Shown here: positions 17,604 through 27,224 of the stretch, one piece after another
How positions within the stretch are numbered: position 1 is the stretch's first letter
How the letters are laid out: every line of letters starts with the position of its first letter
Assembly: GCA_003167255.1 (NCBI GenBank)
Contig: PMTR01000074.1
Span: 186,106-250,105 of the forward strand
Direction of reading: 5' to 3'
Length of the DNA: 64,000 bases
Origin: Bryobacterales bacterium
GTDB taxonomy: Bacteria > Acidobacteriota > Terriglobia > Bryobacterales > Bryobacteraceae
Notes under the pieces: model-generated
What the model was told of the DNA's origin: nothing
Databases searched by the model: none
What the model saw: the letters and a program-made list of their open reading frames with translations, nothing else
Position numbers and translations under genes: made by a program

Positions 17604-18527
17604 ATGATTACCAACCTCAATCCCGAATCCGCGCTGTTTATCGCCAACGTGAATCGCATCCAGCAGAGCATCGCCGAGGCCAACAACCAGGTCTCCTCCG
17701 GCAAGAAGATCAACGTCGCATCGGACGCGCCCGACCAGATCGACACGTTGCTGCAACTGCGGGCCAATCTGCAGCAGAACACCCAGGTGCAGTCCAACCT
17801 GACGCTCGCGACCACCGACGCCAACGCCGCCGACAATGCTCTCAGCTCCTCGATCCAACTGATGGACAGCGCGCTGAGCCTGGCCAGCCAGGGGGCCACC
17901 GCCACCACGGACGCTGCCGGCCGCCTCAGCATCGCGCAACAAATCCAGGCCATTCAGCAGCAAATGGTCTCTTATAGCCAGACCACCGTGCAGGGCCGTT
18001 TCATTTTCAGCGGAGATCAGGATAGCAGCCCGGCCTACAGTTGGGATTCGAACGCCGCGAATCCCGCGGTGCAGGAGATCAATCCGCCCTCCACGCGCCT
18101 GATTGAGGACGCGTCGGGCGGATCGTTTCCGGCTTCCAAGACCGCGCCGGAAATTTTCGACGACCGCGATCCGGTCACCGGCAACCCCACCGCCAATAAC
18201 GTCTTCAACGCCCTCAATACGCTGTACTGGGCTTTGCGAAACAACGACACAACCGGAATCAACAATGCCATTCCGCTGCTCAAGTCGGCGTCCGCCCAAC
18301 TGAATACCATGCAGGCTTTCTATGGCAACGTCGAGGACCGCATACAGAATGCCACTGATTTCGCCAACAATTACAACGTTCAGTTGCAAACGCAGATCAG
18401 CCAGACGGAAGACGCCGACATCACCAGCGCCGCGACGGAACTGACCGAAGGCAACACCCAGCTACAGGCGGCTTTTCAGATGCAAGGGCAGATGCCGCAC
18501 TCGAGCCTGTTCAACTACCTGGGCTGA
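17604..18527 (+). CDS. flgL: Hook-filament junction protein FlgL (HAP3)
   Basis: 307 residues. The flagellin-like N-terminal helix bundle begins at MITNLNPESALFIANVNRIQ and contains NNQVSSGKKINVASDAPDQI, the typical FlgL/flagellin D0-D1 motif. The C-terminal helices are ITSAATELTEGNTQLQAAFQ. Last gene of the flgM operon; no flagellin gene is in the window. The next genes run on the opposite strand after 19 bases, so transcription converges here without a visible U-tract terminator. Confidence 0.93.
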   Translation: MITNLNPESALFIANVNRIQQSIAEANNQVSSGKKINVASDAPDQIDTLLQLRANLQQNTQVQSNLTLATTDANAADNALSSSIQLMDSALSLASQGATATTDAAGRLSIAQQIQAIQQQMVSYSQTTVQGRFIFSGDQDSSPAYSWDSNAANPAVQEINPPSTRLIEDASGGSFPASKTAPEIFDDRDPVTGNPTANNVFNALNTLYWALRNNDTTGINNAIPLLKSASAQLNTMQAFYGNVEDRIQNATDFANNYNVQLQTQISQTEDADITSAATELTEGNTQLQAAFQMQGQMPHSSLFNYLG

Positions 18528-18546
18528 GCGCCTTCACCGGCCGCCA

Positions 18547-19206
18547 CTAAATCGGCAACTGCCGCAGGAGATCCGGGAACAACGCCTGGATGAAGCTCAC
18601 GGCCGTCCGGGTGGCCGATTCGACATCGTCGTCTTTCACGGGCGCGATCACCCTGACCAGAGATGTATCGCTGCGGCGGTACCTCATGGAGTCCAGCACC
18701 AGCCAGAAGCGCGCCCAATACTCGCTGGCGATCACACGGTTGTGGCTCTGGAACCAGTAAACGGCCACCATTTTGGAATCATCGCCGTTCGCCACCACAT
18801 ACTTATTCGCCACAATCGGTTCCCGCCAGACGGGAACGGCAATGGTGATGGTGGCGTCCTCGACCGGCTCCCATCCGGATCCGGGCAGGCAGGCCTTGGG
18901 AGAATGAGGCGTCTGGGCATAGCGCTGCGTCTTGTAGTAGGCAATCCACAGCGAAGCTCTCTTGGCCTGGGAGGCGTTGACGTAATCGCGATTGAGCGTG
19001 TCGTCGGCTCGCAAGACACGCTGCGTGTCGTCTGTCAGCGGATACTCCGCAGTCATGTGCCAGTCGCCAATCGTAGAAGGAAACAGCGCCAACTGAGCGA
19101 CGTTGGGAATGATCTCGCGCCGCGACGACGCCACGTAATAGACCGCCGCCTGCAGCAGCAGCACTACCGTCAACAGCAGGGCGTACTTGCCTTTCAGGAA
19201 GCTCAC
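18547..19206 (-). CDS. EpsI-family (DUF3485) exosortase-associated protein
   Basis: 219 residues with an N-terminal membrane anchor (ALLLTVVLLLQAAVYYVA, ~9-26). The DUF3485 core includes the region around YYKTQRYAQTPHSPKACLPG (about 91-110), typical of EpsI proteins that accompany exosortases or occur as their C-terminal domain. EpsI has been linked to exopolysaccharide or protein-sorting loci. Its start overlaps the exosortase stop by 4 bases. Confidence 0.85.
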   Translation of the reverse strand: MSFLKGKYALLLTVVLLLQAAVYYVASSRREIIPNVAQLALFPSTIGDWHMTAEYPLTDDTQRVLRADDTLNRDYVNASQAKRASLWIAYYKTQRYAQTPHSPKACLPGSGWEPVEDATITIAVPVWREPIVANKYVVANGDDSKMVAVYWFQSHNRVIASEYWARFWLVLDSMRYRRSDTSLVRVIAPVKDDDVESATRTAVSFIQALFPDLLRQLPI

Positions 19207-20066
19207 GCGTGAGCCCTCTTCGCAGCCACGAAATTCAGGGTGCGCACGATCAGTTGATGGAACAGGATCAGAATCATCAACGCCACGATGAAAATCACCC
19301 AGCCGGTGGATTCGTGGAAAAAGCCCTCGGCCAGCTCGGGCTTAATCTGAGTCATGATTCCGGTAAACGCAACGCGGCTCCCGTTGGCGACGATGGCGAT
19401 GGGAATGGTCGCGGCAAACAGCACCACCCGCAGCCATATCCGTTTCTCAAAAAAGTATCCGTATACCAGCGAAAGAAAAGTCAACGAAAGCAACGACCGG
19501 ATCCCGCTGCAGGCCTCCACCACCGAAAGCGTCTGGTGCGGCAATTCCAGGACGTTGCCGTCCCGCAGCACGGGAATACCGAGCATGTCCAGTGCGCTGG
19601 CCGCCATGCGGCTGGCGATGAATTGCAGCGGCAAGGTGATTTTGTTGTAGATGATGAGGGGGATCGGAACCATGAAAAACAGCAGGAACAACGGAAAAGC
19701 CAGCGTTCTGAGGGTTTCGGTCCCTCGCAGCAGCCAGATCACACCGATCAAAGTGATGACGACGGCAGTGTGGGTGAGGAATTGTTCCACTCCAAGGGTG
19801 CCGGCAATCAGTTGCGCTCCGCCCAGGATTACAACCACCAGTCCCCACAGGTTCGGTTTGGGTTCGATAGCCAGCAGTTCGTCGCGCCTCTGCCAGGCGA
19901 TGAAAGCCGCGATCAACGGCACGAAGAAGCCATGCCCCATATCCGCGTCCGAGGCCCAAATGGAAGCGAGCGAATACAAGGCAGGAGCGCTGCACACTGC
20001 TATCAGCAGGCCGAACCACGACAGAGCGATCCAAGGGATCTGGGGTTTGGGGGACGCAGGTGCCAT
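19203..20066 (-). CDS. Exosortase (EpsH/Xrt family transpeptidase)
   Basis: 287 residues with about seven to eight membrane segments. Catalytic features of exosortases are present: the ACSGIRSLLSL motif (about 182-192) with the Cys, the conserved Arg in ANGSRVAF, and a His in FHESTGW. Exosortases cleave PEP-CTERM-type sorting tails on exported proteins. No protein with a clear PEP-CTERM tail is seen in this window, so substrates must lie elsewhere. Divergent from the kinase gene, with 78 bases between. Confidence 0.88.
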   Translation of the reverse strand: MAPASPKPQIPWIALSWFGLLIAVCSAPALYSLASIWASDADMGHGFFVPLIAAFIAWQRRDELLAIEPKPNLWGLVVVILGGAQLIAGTLGVEQFLTHTAVVITLIGVIWLLRGTETLRTLAFPLFLLFFMVPIPLIIYNKITLPLQFIASRMAASALDMLGIPVLRDGNVLELPHQTLSVVEACSGIRSLLSLTFLSLVYGYFFEKRIWLRVVLFAATIPIAIVANGSRVAFTGIMTQIKPELAEGFFHESTGWVIFIVALMILILFHQLIVRTLNFVAAKRAHA

Positions 20067-20144
20067 AACGGCTATCCATTAATGATAGCAAACGCAAGCT
20101 GCCAGCTACGTTCGAACGCACGTATGGAGTAAGATGATCTAACC

Positions 20145-22496
20145 GTGCCGACTCCCCCGCCATCGGAATCCGAGCCCAGTACGCGTTTCCCAACGGAAAC
20201 CGCGGCCCCCGGTAGTGCCGGCAGCGGTCCGCCCGGAGCCAAGGGTCCGCAAATGAACCACTGGATCGGCCGCCGTGTGGGGCCCTATCGGATCCAGAAA
20301 CTGCTCGGCCGCGGCGGCATGGGCGCGGTCTTCCTCGCCAACCGCGACGACGACCAGTTCCGCAAGAACGTGGCGCTCAAACTTCTCCGTTTCGATACCG
20401 ACGATCCAACCATCCTGGCGCGCTTCCGCAATGAGCGCCAGATTCTGGCCGCCCTCGATCACCCCAATATCGCCGCCCTATACGACGGCGGGTCCACCGA
20501 GGAAGGTCTGCCGTACATCGTGATGGAGTTTGTGGTCGGCGAAACCGTCACCGGGTATTGCGAGTCGCAGCACCTGTCCATCCCGGGCCGCCTGCAGATC
20601 TTCTGCCAGGTCTGCGATGCCGTCCAATACGCCCACCAGAAGCTGATCGTGCATCGCGACCTGAAGCCCGGCAACATCCTGGTGACGCGCGACGGTATGC
20701 CCAAATTGCTGGATTTCGGGATTGCCAAACTCCTGCTTGCTCCCGAATTGCTGGGTAACGACGCGCCTCGTACCCAAACCGGTCTCTGCGCGATGACCCC
20801 GGACTACGCCTCACCGGAGCAGATTCGCGGCGAAGTGGTCTCCACCGCAACCGACGTCTACTCGCTTGGCGCCGTCCTCTACGAAGTCCTTACCGGTCAG
20901 CGGCCCCATCGCCTCACAAGCTACGATTTGAACGAACTCCACAAAGAGATCTGCGACAGCGATCCCAGGACGCCTTCCACCGTCGGGGGCGCGGCCCTGA
21001 AGGGCGATCTGGACACCATCGTCCTCAAGGCCATGCATCGCGATGCGGCGCGCCGCTACCGTTCGGTGGAGCAGTTCTCCGAGGACATCCTCCGCCACCT
21101 GCAGCATCGCCCTGTGCTGGCGAGGCCCGATACCATCCGCTATCGCGTCTCCCGCTTCGCATCGCGCAACCGCTGGGGCATTGCCGCCGGGGCGGCCATC
21201 CTGATCTCGCTCGGCGCGGGCACGGCCGTGTCGCTCTCCCAGGCGAGCGCGGCGCGGCAACGCTTCCAGCAGGTACGCAAACTGGCGGGGCGTTTCATCG
21301 AACTGGAAACCGACGTCGCGCGCCTGCCCGGATCCACCAAGGTGCGGGAGAAGATGGTGGCCACCGCGCTCGACTACCTGGACAACCTTTCGCGCGGCGC
21401 GGGCAATGACGCGGAGTTGCTTCACGAAATTGGACAGGCTTACGAAAAGGTGGCCGACGCGCAAGGCGCCCCGGGACAGCCGAACCTGGGCCGCACCGAT
21501 GACGCGCTCGTCAGTTTTCGAAAAGCCACCGAGTTTGATCGGCGGGCCGCCAGTCTCGATCCGGCTTATCGCCCCCGCCTGGCATCCGTCGAGGCCCGCT
21601 CCGCCTACCTGGCGATGCTGTCCGGCCACCTCCCCGAAGCTCGCCGGAGCATCGAAGCTTCCGCGGCGTTACTCGGCCAGTTGCGGGCCGAAAAACCCGA
21701 AGACCCCGATATGTTGGTGCTCGCGGCCAGCGTCGCCATTACTCAGGGAGATCTGCAAGAGTACGAAGGCCATATTCGCGATCGCCTGCCGTTCTATCAA
21801 CAGGCGCGGCAACTCACCGCCGAGTACGCGCGTATCAAACAGGACAACGCCTCCCGTGCCCGCCTCCACCTGGTCACTGGGTTGGTCGGCGTCGCTCTGA
21901 CCGACAACCAACACTACCAGGAAGCGCTCGCGGTTCTGCATGAGGGCGAGCCGCTGATCGACAGCCTGCTGGCCGACGAACCGGACAACCCCGTCTATCT
22001 GCGGCAGAAGATGTCGGAGGCCAACTACATAGGTCAGGTCTATGAGAACGAGACCGGCGCCAGCCTCGGCAAGCCCGCCGAGGCGGTCGCCGCCGACCGC
22101 CGTTATGTGGCCCTGGCCCAGCGGATGGCGAATGCCGACCCCAACAACGCCTCGGCCCGCCTGAGTCTGGCAATTGCCTACTACCGGCTGTCGTATCCAC
22201 TGGGGAAAACCGCTCCGGCCGAGGCGCTCCAATTCGCTCAGAAGGCGTTGCAGATCTTCGACGCCGACCTGGCGCGCAGCCCCAATGACCGGCTGCTGCG
22301 CTCACGCCGCGCCCGCGCTGTGCGTCACTTGGCCTACGCCCTCGATAGCAACCAGCGCCGCGCCGAAGCGCGGCAAGCCGCCACAGAGGCAGCCGGAATA
22401 CAACGGCAGCTTCTGGAGGAGATCCCGTCCGATACCAGCGAGCGCGAGCAGCTCGAGCTCACGCAGAAAGTGGTGGCGCGCCTGTCGAAGAACTAG
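20145..22496 (+). CDS. Membrane Ser/Thr protein kinase with C-terminal TPR-like region
   Basis: 783 residues from GTG 20145 (an ATG at 20253 is an alternative start that keeps the kinase domain). Kinase motifs are complete: LLGRGGMGAVF glycine loop, VALKLL lysine, HRDLKPGN (His at residue 170), DFG and YASPEQ. A membrane segment lies at about 343-365 (GIAAGAAILISLGAG). The ~400-residue remainder is Ala/Leu/Arg-rich and helical, consistent with TPR repeats for partner binding. This PknB/Hanks-type layout is frequent in Acidobacteriota. Substrate unknown. Confidence 0.9.
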   Translation: MPTPPPSESEPSTRFPTETAAPGSAGSGPPGAKGPQMNHWIGRRVGPYRIQKLLGRGGMGAVFLANRDDDQFRKNVALKLLRFDTDDPTILARFRNERQILAALDHPNIAALYDGGSTEEGLPYIVMEFVVGETVTGYCESQHLSIPGRLQIFCQVCDAVQYAHQKLIVHRDLKPGNILVTRDGMPKLLDFGIAKLLLAPELLGNDAPRTQTGLCAMTPDYASPEQIRGEVVSTATDVYSLGAVLYEVLTGQRPHRLTSYDLNELHKEICDSDPRTPSTVGGAALKGDLDTIVLKAMHRDAARRYRSVEQFSEDILRHLQHRPVLARPDTIRYRVSRFASRNRWGIAAGAAILISLGAGTAVSLSQASAARQRFQQVRKLAGRFIELETDVARLPGSTKVREKMVATALDYLDNLSRGAGNDAELLHEIGQAYEKVADAQGAPGQPNLGRTDDALVSFRKATEFDRRAASLDPAYRPRLASVEARSAYLAMLSGHLPEARRSIEASAALLGQLRAEKPEDPDMLVLAASVAITQGDLQEYEGHIRDRLPFYQQARQLTAEYARIKQDNASRARLHLVTGLVGVALTDNQHYQEALAVLHEGEPLIDSLLADEPDNPVYLRQKMSEANYIGQVYENETGASLGKPAEAVAADRRYVALAQRMANADPNNASARLSLAIAYYRLSYPLGKTAPAEALQFAQKALQIFDADLARSPNDRLLRSRRARAVRHLAYALDSNQRRAEARQAATEAAGIQRQLLEEIPSDTSEREQLELTQKVVARLSKN

Positions 22497-22499
22497 AAG

Positions 22500-23345
22500 T
22501 CATTGGGCAGTCCTTGGAGGCAGGACCTTGTACTCAACTCCCGAGTCGGACACCACCTTCGCGCCCACAATCTCTTTCCCGTCTTTGTCTGTAATCGAGA
22601 CTCCCACCAGCTTGATCACAAAGTCGACGGTCTCGTCGTCGCGAATCAGGCCCGGTAAAACGGCAGCTACCCGTGCTCCGGGAGCCAGGATTCGCGAGTA
22701 GAAATTCACGAAGTACTGGAAATGCTCTCCAAATCGAAACTGCAACATCTCGGTCGGCTTGGGCTGGTAGAACTCATGCACGCTCGAAGCGCCCCCATGA
22801 GATTCCCAGATCTTCGGGCCGCAGCCACCTCGAGGAGTAGTGCCGAAACACAGCGCCGTCCATGGATCGAGGAACTTCTCACCCGAGCTGGCGAACGTCC
22901 CCTCCACTTCGTAAACCGGCAAGAAATAGGCAACACCATCCCCGCCGGCGATGGTTAGCGTGTCAAAGAGATAGACTTCCACAGAGGCCGGCCCGATGAC
23001 TTTCTCTTCGAGAGCGCGAGTCCACTTCTCGAAGTTCGCCATCTGAATGTGGTTCGACAGGGTCACGCTGTCGCCCTGGACGGCGGCTATCGACTTGCCG
23101 TAGAAGGTAGGCCCCGAAGCGACGCCGAGGTGGAACGGAATCCCGGTTTCCATCTCGGCCCGGTCCTGAGTCGCCGCCGACCAGACACCTTTACGCGACT
23201 GAAACGGCGGCTCGCAGTTCATCTTCGAACAGTTGTAGGCCGAAAGCGAATAACTCGCGGCTGGCGCTGCTCCGTCGGAGATCGTGCCGGTAAGACAGGC
23301 CGAGACAAGTGCGGCCAAGGATATCAGAATCCCTCTCGAAGCCAT
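22500..23345 (-). CDS. Predicted lipoprotein of unknown function
   Basis: 281 residues. The N-terminal MASRGILISLAALVSAC ends in a lipobox-like LVSAC, so lipid attachment at Cys17 is predicted. The mature part has several Cys residues (CSKMNCEPP, CFGTTPRGGCG) that may form disulphides, and a C-terminal segment VIKLVGVSITDKDGKEIVGA that looks like a beta-rich domain. I do not recognise the family. It is convergent with the kinase gene, 3 bases between stops. Confidence 0.7.
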   Translation of the reverse strand: MASRGILISLAALVSACLTGTISDGAAPAASYSLSAYNCSKMNCEPPFQSRKGVWSAATQDRAEMETGIPFHLGVASGPTFYGKSIAAVQGDSVTLSNHIQMANFEKWTRALEEKVIGPASVEVYLFDTLTIAGGDGVAYFLPVYEVEGTFASSGEKFLDPWTALCFGTTPRGGCGPKIWESHGGASSVHEFYQPKPTEMLQFRFGEHFQYFVNFYSRILAPGARVAAVLPGLIRDDETVDFVIKLVGVSITDKDGKEIVGAKVVSDSGVEYKVLPPRTAQ

Positions 23346-23436
23346 CGCTTCCTCCCGGTTGGTGTTTGTTGAGGGCCGGCGCGCGGTTCGCGCACACTTA
23401 CAATCGGTCGAAGTATATCACTAGCCGAACCTGCCC

Positions 23437-25719
23437 CTATCGGGTAGTGTCCCGACCCTTGATCTGATCTCCCGCCACAATCTCGAAAGGCACCGCCGGC
23501 AGCGAGCCCAGCGGAATCCGCTGCCGGTTGGCCGGCGCACTGCCGGCCGCCGCGGGCTTCCGCTCCCCGGAGATGGTGATGATCAGGTTTCCATTTTCGC
23601 CGGCTTTGGCTTTGGCCGGATCGCAAGCGAGCACGATTTCAGCGCCGTTGGGACCAGACCTGGTTTCGCGCAGCTCGACCCCCGCCGGCGGGTCGCTCAG
23701 CTCGTACACCAGCTTATCTATGAGATTGTTCTGGGGAAGGAATACTTGCACCGGAACCCGGACCGTACCGCCCGTGGGTATTCTCAAAGGCAGTTGGGCC
23801 ATCACCTGGAGCGGCCCGCGGAAGGTATTGCCGCGCCGGATAGCCACCTTCAAGTCCTGCGCGGGAACCAGGTGCCAATAATAGAAAGCCTGCATCATGT
23901 TCTCCGCCGGAAGCGCCAGCCGCGCCACTTCCGTTCCGCGGATGGTCGCCCGGCCCTCCACCTGCAAACTCAGTGGCTGCTGCTGGAGCTGCGGCTGCGG
24001 CGGAACCGAAAGCGTGAGCCGCACCTGGTCCCGGCCGGCCGGCAGCACCGCGCCCGAAAGCGTCATGCCCTTCGGAGCGTTCTTGAGCGCCAGCCGAATC
24101 TCACCCGAAAACCCGTCCCTGCGAATGGCATGGACGGTGACGGGGACCGTCATCCCGCCGGCCGTATTGATTGCCGAGGGCGTGACCCGCAGATCGAAAT
24201 CCGGCCGCGGCGCGCTGATCCGCAGCCGGTAGGCATACTCCGGGCCGCCGCGGTGCTGGGCGTCGTTCAGATAGAGATAATATGTGCCGTTGGCCGGTAG
24301 CGTGAACATGATTCTGGAATCCGCGTGGTGCGTTTCCAGGCCCGCGCTCTGGTCTTCCTCATCGTCGTTGAACGCCAGTTGGTGGCCCGCGGCGTTGGTC
24401 AGCCTCAGAACAGAATCGAGCGGCGAATCGAGGCGCCGCGCATAGACTTCCGCCACGATGGCTTCCCCCGCCCGCCCTTCGAAGCGGAATACGTCCTGGT
24501 CGTCCGGCCGCTCGACGCGCCCGTTCACGATAATCGGAAGCTTGACCCGCTGGGCATGGGCGGCGGTGTCGTTGGGCTCTTTTTCCAGGACCTCGGGCAG
24601 AGTGTCGGCCAGGAAGGGCCGCGCGCCGGCTACCGTATACATGCCGGGCCCTTTACCCTTGAGGTCCATCGCGACGCGCGTCGCCGGCAGGTTCCAGCCG
24701 GCCAACGCGACGCTGGTTTTGGAGCCGGCGCGGCCGCCCAACGGAAAGACGCCGGTCACAAGCGGCAGCTGGCCGATGGTCACGCGATAGACGAAATCTT
24801 CGCGGCCCCGGTAGATGGCGTCCTTGATCTCGACCGTGTATTCCCCATCCCGGGGCACCACGTAATGGATCACCGGGTCCGGATGGAATTGGTAGTCGTC
24901 GTCATAGGCCACCTCTTTCCCTTCGGCGTCGTACAACGTCAGGACCGCCTGAAACCATCCCGGGACCGCATCCGCCAGGTAGGGGATCAGTTCGCGCGCG
25001 CTGGCGGCGATCACCAGGCTCTGGCCCGCGTGCGCCTGGAACCGGTAACGATCGGCTTCCCCCGGGGTGAACGGCTGGCCCTGGCGCCCCTGTTGCTGCA
25101 ACGTGCCGATGCGCGGCTTGATCCGGCCATTGACAATCACCGGCAGCGCGATCGCCATATTGGTGGGCGGCTGGGTAATGCGCACCTGGTTGACCGGCTG
25201 GTTAGCGGCTGGACGCACGATCTCGGTGGTCTCCTTCTCCAGGATCTCCGGGAGCTGGCCGACACAAAAGATGATCGGGTTGGAGAGGCCTTGCGGTGAA
25301 GAGACCCGGAGCTCGCGCCGGCCGGGTTCCGCATCCGGCGAAATCGCGATGCGCAGCGTGCGCGTCTCGGCCAGCACGGGGCTGATGAGCCGGGTGTGAT
25401 TGAACAGCAGCAGCTTGGCCCGGATGTCCACCATTTCGTTCTGGACCGCGGGGCTCACCGTCTGCTTCTGCAACTCCTGCATCCGGTCGCGCAGTGTGGT
25501 CGCCTGCATTCCGGTCATGGGCCTGGCGAACTCGCCCACGGTGACTTCCACCCCGCGGCCTGATACGTACGCGGCGGACACATTGGGCAGGAACTGGCCG
25601 CCCATTTGAACCTCGACCGTGGTCCCCTGCCGGCCGCCGGCGGGGAGGACGTAGGCAACATGCGGGACGTTTTGGGCGAAGGCGGCGGGCACCGCCAGGA
25701 TCACCGCGGCGCGCCACAT
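23437..25719 (-). CDS. Secreted protein with pre-peptidase C-terminal (PPC) domains
   Basis: About 760 residues from the ATG at 25719, chosen because MWRAAVILAVPAAFA is a clean signal peptide; the open frame upstream runs through the repeat and the next gene and is not coding. Two PPC-like beta-sandwich domains are visible (GEADRYRFQAHAGQSLVI region and PDDQDVFRFEGRAGEAIVAE region), each preceded by PEILEKE/PEVLEKEPND-type sequence. Such proteins accompany DUF1501/DUF1549 pairs in Acidobacteriota and Planctomycetes. It is probably periplasmic or surface-located; the biochemical role is unknown. Confidence 0.82.
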   Translation of the reverse strand: MWRAAVILAVPAAFAQNVPHVAYVLPAGGRQGTTVEVQMGGQFLPNVSAAYVSGRGVEVTVGEFARPMTGMQATTLRDRMQELQKQTVSPAVQNEMVDIRAKLLLFNHTRLISPVLAETRTLRIAISPDAEPGRRELRVSSPQGLSNPIIFCVGQLPEILEKETTEIVRPAANQPVNQVRITQPPTNMAIALPVIVNGRIKPRIGTLQQQGRQGQPFTPGEADRYRFQAHAGQSLVIAASARELIPYLADAVPGWFQAVLTLYDAEGKEVAYDDDYQFHPDPVIHYVVPRDGEYTVEIKDAIYRGREDFVYRVTIGQLPLVTGVFPLGGRAGSKTSVALAGWNLPATRVAMDLKGKGPGMYTVAGARPFLADTLPEVLEKEPNDTAAHAQRVKLPIIVNGRVERPDDQDVFRFEGRAGEAIVAEVYARRLDSPLDSVLRLTNAAGHQLAFNDDEEDQSAGLETHHADSRIMFTLPANGTYYLYLNDAQHRGGPEYAYRLRISAPRPDFDLRVTPSAINTAGGMTVPVTVHAIRRDGFSGEIRLALKNAPKGMTLSGAVLPAGRDQVRLTLSVPPQPQLQQQPLSLQVEGRATIRGTEVARLALPAENMMQAFYYWHLVPAQDLKVAIRRGNTFRGPLQVMAQLPLRIPTGGTVRVPVQVFLPQNNLIDKLVYELSDPPAGVELRETRSGPNGAEIVLACDPAKAKAGENGNLIITISGERKPAAAGSAPANRQRIPLGSLPAVPFEIVAGDQIKGRDTTR

Positions 25720-25741
25720 CGCTCCGTATTTCTCACAGCAA

Positions 25742-25913
25742 TTCGGTGGTGACGAAGTGGCGCACGCACTCGTGCGTGCCGCGTCGGCACTCATGCCGAC
25801 GCCCGTTCCCGACAGATTTTCCATACCCCACCAGGGTGTCGAGAAGAGTCTCGACACGGCACGCACGAGTGCGTGCGCCACGTCCTCGGGCCACGTGTGA
25901 GAAATGCGCATCA
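25742..25913 (-). repeat. Dispersed intergenic repeat, family C copy 2
   Basis: Read on the minus strand it starts TGCGCATTTCTCA immediately after the DUF1501 gene stop, exactly as copy 1 does after flhB. It contains inverted pairs GTGGCGCACGCACTCGTGCG / CGCACGAGTGCGTGCGCCAC and short hairpins (GTCGAGACTC/TCTCGAC; GTCGGCAT/ATGCCGAC). It fills the gap between the DUF1501 gene and the PPC gene, so an mRNA spanning both would carry a large stem-loop. Confidence 0.75.
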
Positions 25914-27224
25914 CAGCAGCTCCTTGAGGCGGCCGGCACCGCCGGCGGTGACGTTCACATCCAGCCCCAGGTTGTTGGGCATTTTGCCGTCGGGGTCGAT
26001 GCCGAGCTGCTGATAGATGCTGCCCAGCAGATCGGCGGGGTAGACCGGCCGGTCCTTCACCTGCTCGCCCTTGGCATCCGACGCACCCACCACGCGGCCT
26101 CCTTTGAAACCGCCGCCGGCCACCATCGCGCAGAAACAGTCGCCCCAATGATTGCGCCCGCCGTTCCAGGGCGCTTCCCACATGACTTTGGGCGTGCGGC
26201 CGAATTCGCCGCTCCACCAGACAATCGTGCTGTCCAGCAGGCCCCGCTCGGAGAGATCCTGGAACAGCGTCGCCAGGCCGCGATCCATCTGCGGCAGTTT
26301 CTGGCGCATCACCTGGAAATTCTGGCGGTGGGTGTCCCACCCCTGGTAATTAATGGTGATGTACGGAACCCCGCGCTCCACCAGGCGCCGCGCCGCCAAA
26401 CACGACTGGCCGAACGTGTTGCGGCCATAGCGGTCGCGCACCTCGTCTTTTTCCTGCGCCAGGTCGAACACCTTGCCCGCGTCGCCGAGGATCAGCTCGT
26501 AGGCCTGCTGCTCGGTCTGATCCAGCGTCTTGATGAGGCCGTCGTCCTGCATGGCCTTCCCGAGGGTGTTGAGCTGGTGGAGCAGGTCGCGGCGATCGCG
26601 CTGGCGCTTGTCGGAAATGCCCTGGGCCACCACGCCTTCCACCGCGAAGCGGGCCTGTGCCGGGTCGCCGCCCGTGGCGAACGGCCGGTAGCGCTCGCCC
26701 AGGAAACCGTTCTCGGAAAACCGCCCCTGCGGCTGCGTGAGCACGATATAGGGTGGAATCAGGCCGCCCGATGCGGTCTCGCCTTTAAACAACGAGACCA
26801 CCGCGCCGGCGCACGGGTACACCAGCCGCTCGCCCGGTTTCCTGCCGGTCTGCACCGCATAGGACGCCGTTTCATGGGCGTAGATGCCGTGCGTCATGCT
26901 GCGGATGAGGGAATACTTGTCGGACTGTTGCGCCAGCAGCGGGAGCAACTCGTTGATCAGCACGCCATCCGTTTTGGTAGGGATCGGCTTATCGAACGGA
27001 CCGCAGTAGTCGTAGCCGGCCGCCGGCTTGGGATCAAGCGTGTCCAGGTGCGAGGGCCCGCCCCACATCCAGATCTGAATTACCGACTTGGCTTTGGCCG
27101 GAAAGCCGCCGGCGCGAAGCGGAAGACTGGCGGCGCCCGCCGCTACTATCCCGCCGCCCAAAATGCAGCGCAAGGCGTCCCGCCGGGAAAACTGCAGGGC
27201 TGGGATGCTTCTCAATGACGACAT
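25911..27224 (-). CDS. DUF1501 protein, Tat-exported
   Basis: 437 residues. A twin-arginine motif (FSRRDALRCILGGG, residues 12-25) and hydrophobic stretch indicate Tat export. The DUF1501 core is clear: IWMWGGPSHLDTLDPKP, SMTHGIYAHETASYA, STIVWWSGEFGRTPK and GGRNHWG. DUF1501 is related to the alkaline phosphatase/sulfatase superfamily and nearly always pairs with a DUF1549/DUF1553 protein, as here. Role unknown. The gene overlaps its upstream partner by 13 bases. Confidence 0.92.
   Translation of the reverse strand: MSSLRSIPALQFSRRDALRCILGGGIVAAGAASLPLRAGGFPAKAKSVIQIWMWGGPSHLDTLDPKPAAGYDYCGPFDKPIPTKTDGVLINELLPLLAQQSDKYSLIRSMTHGIYAHETASYAVQTGRKPGERLVYPCAGAVVSLFKGETASGGLIPPYIVLTQPQGRFSENGFLGERYRPFATGGDPAQARFAVEGVVAQGISDKRQRDRRDLLHQLNTLGKAMQDDGLIKTLDQTEQQAYELILGDAGKVFDLAQEKDEVRDRYGRNTFGQSCLAARRLVERGVPYITINYQGWDTHRQNFQVMRQKLPQMDRGLATLFQDLSERGLLDSTIVWWSGEFGRTPKVMWEAPWNGGRNHWGDCFCAMVAGGGFKGGRVVGASDAKGEQVKDRPVYPADLLGSIYQQLGIDPDGKMPNNLGLDVNVTAGGAGRLKELL

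Noticed and set aside
25720..26340. N-terminal extension of the PPC protein frame
   Set aside because: It runs through the family C repeat and overlaps the DUF1501 gene out of phase; a clean signal peptide starts at 25719.
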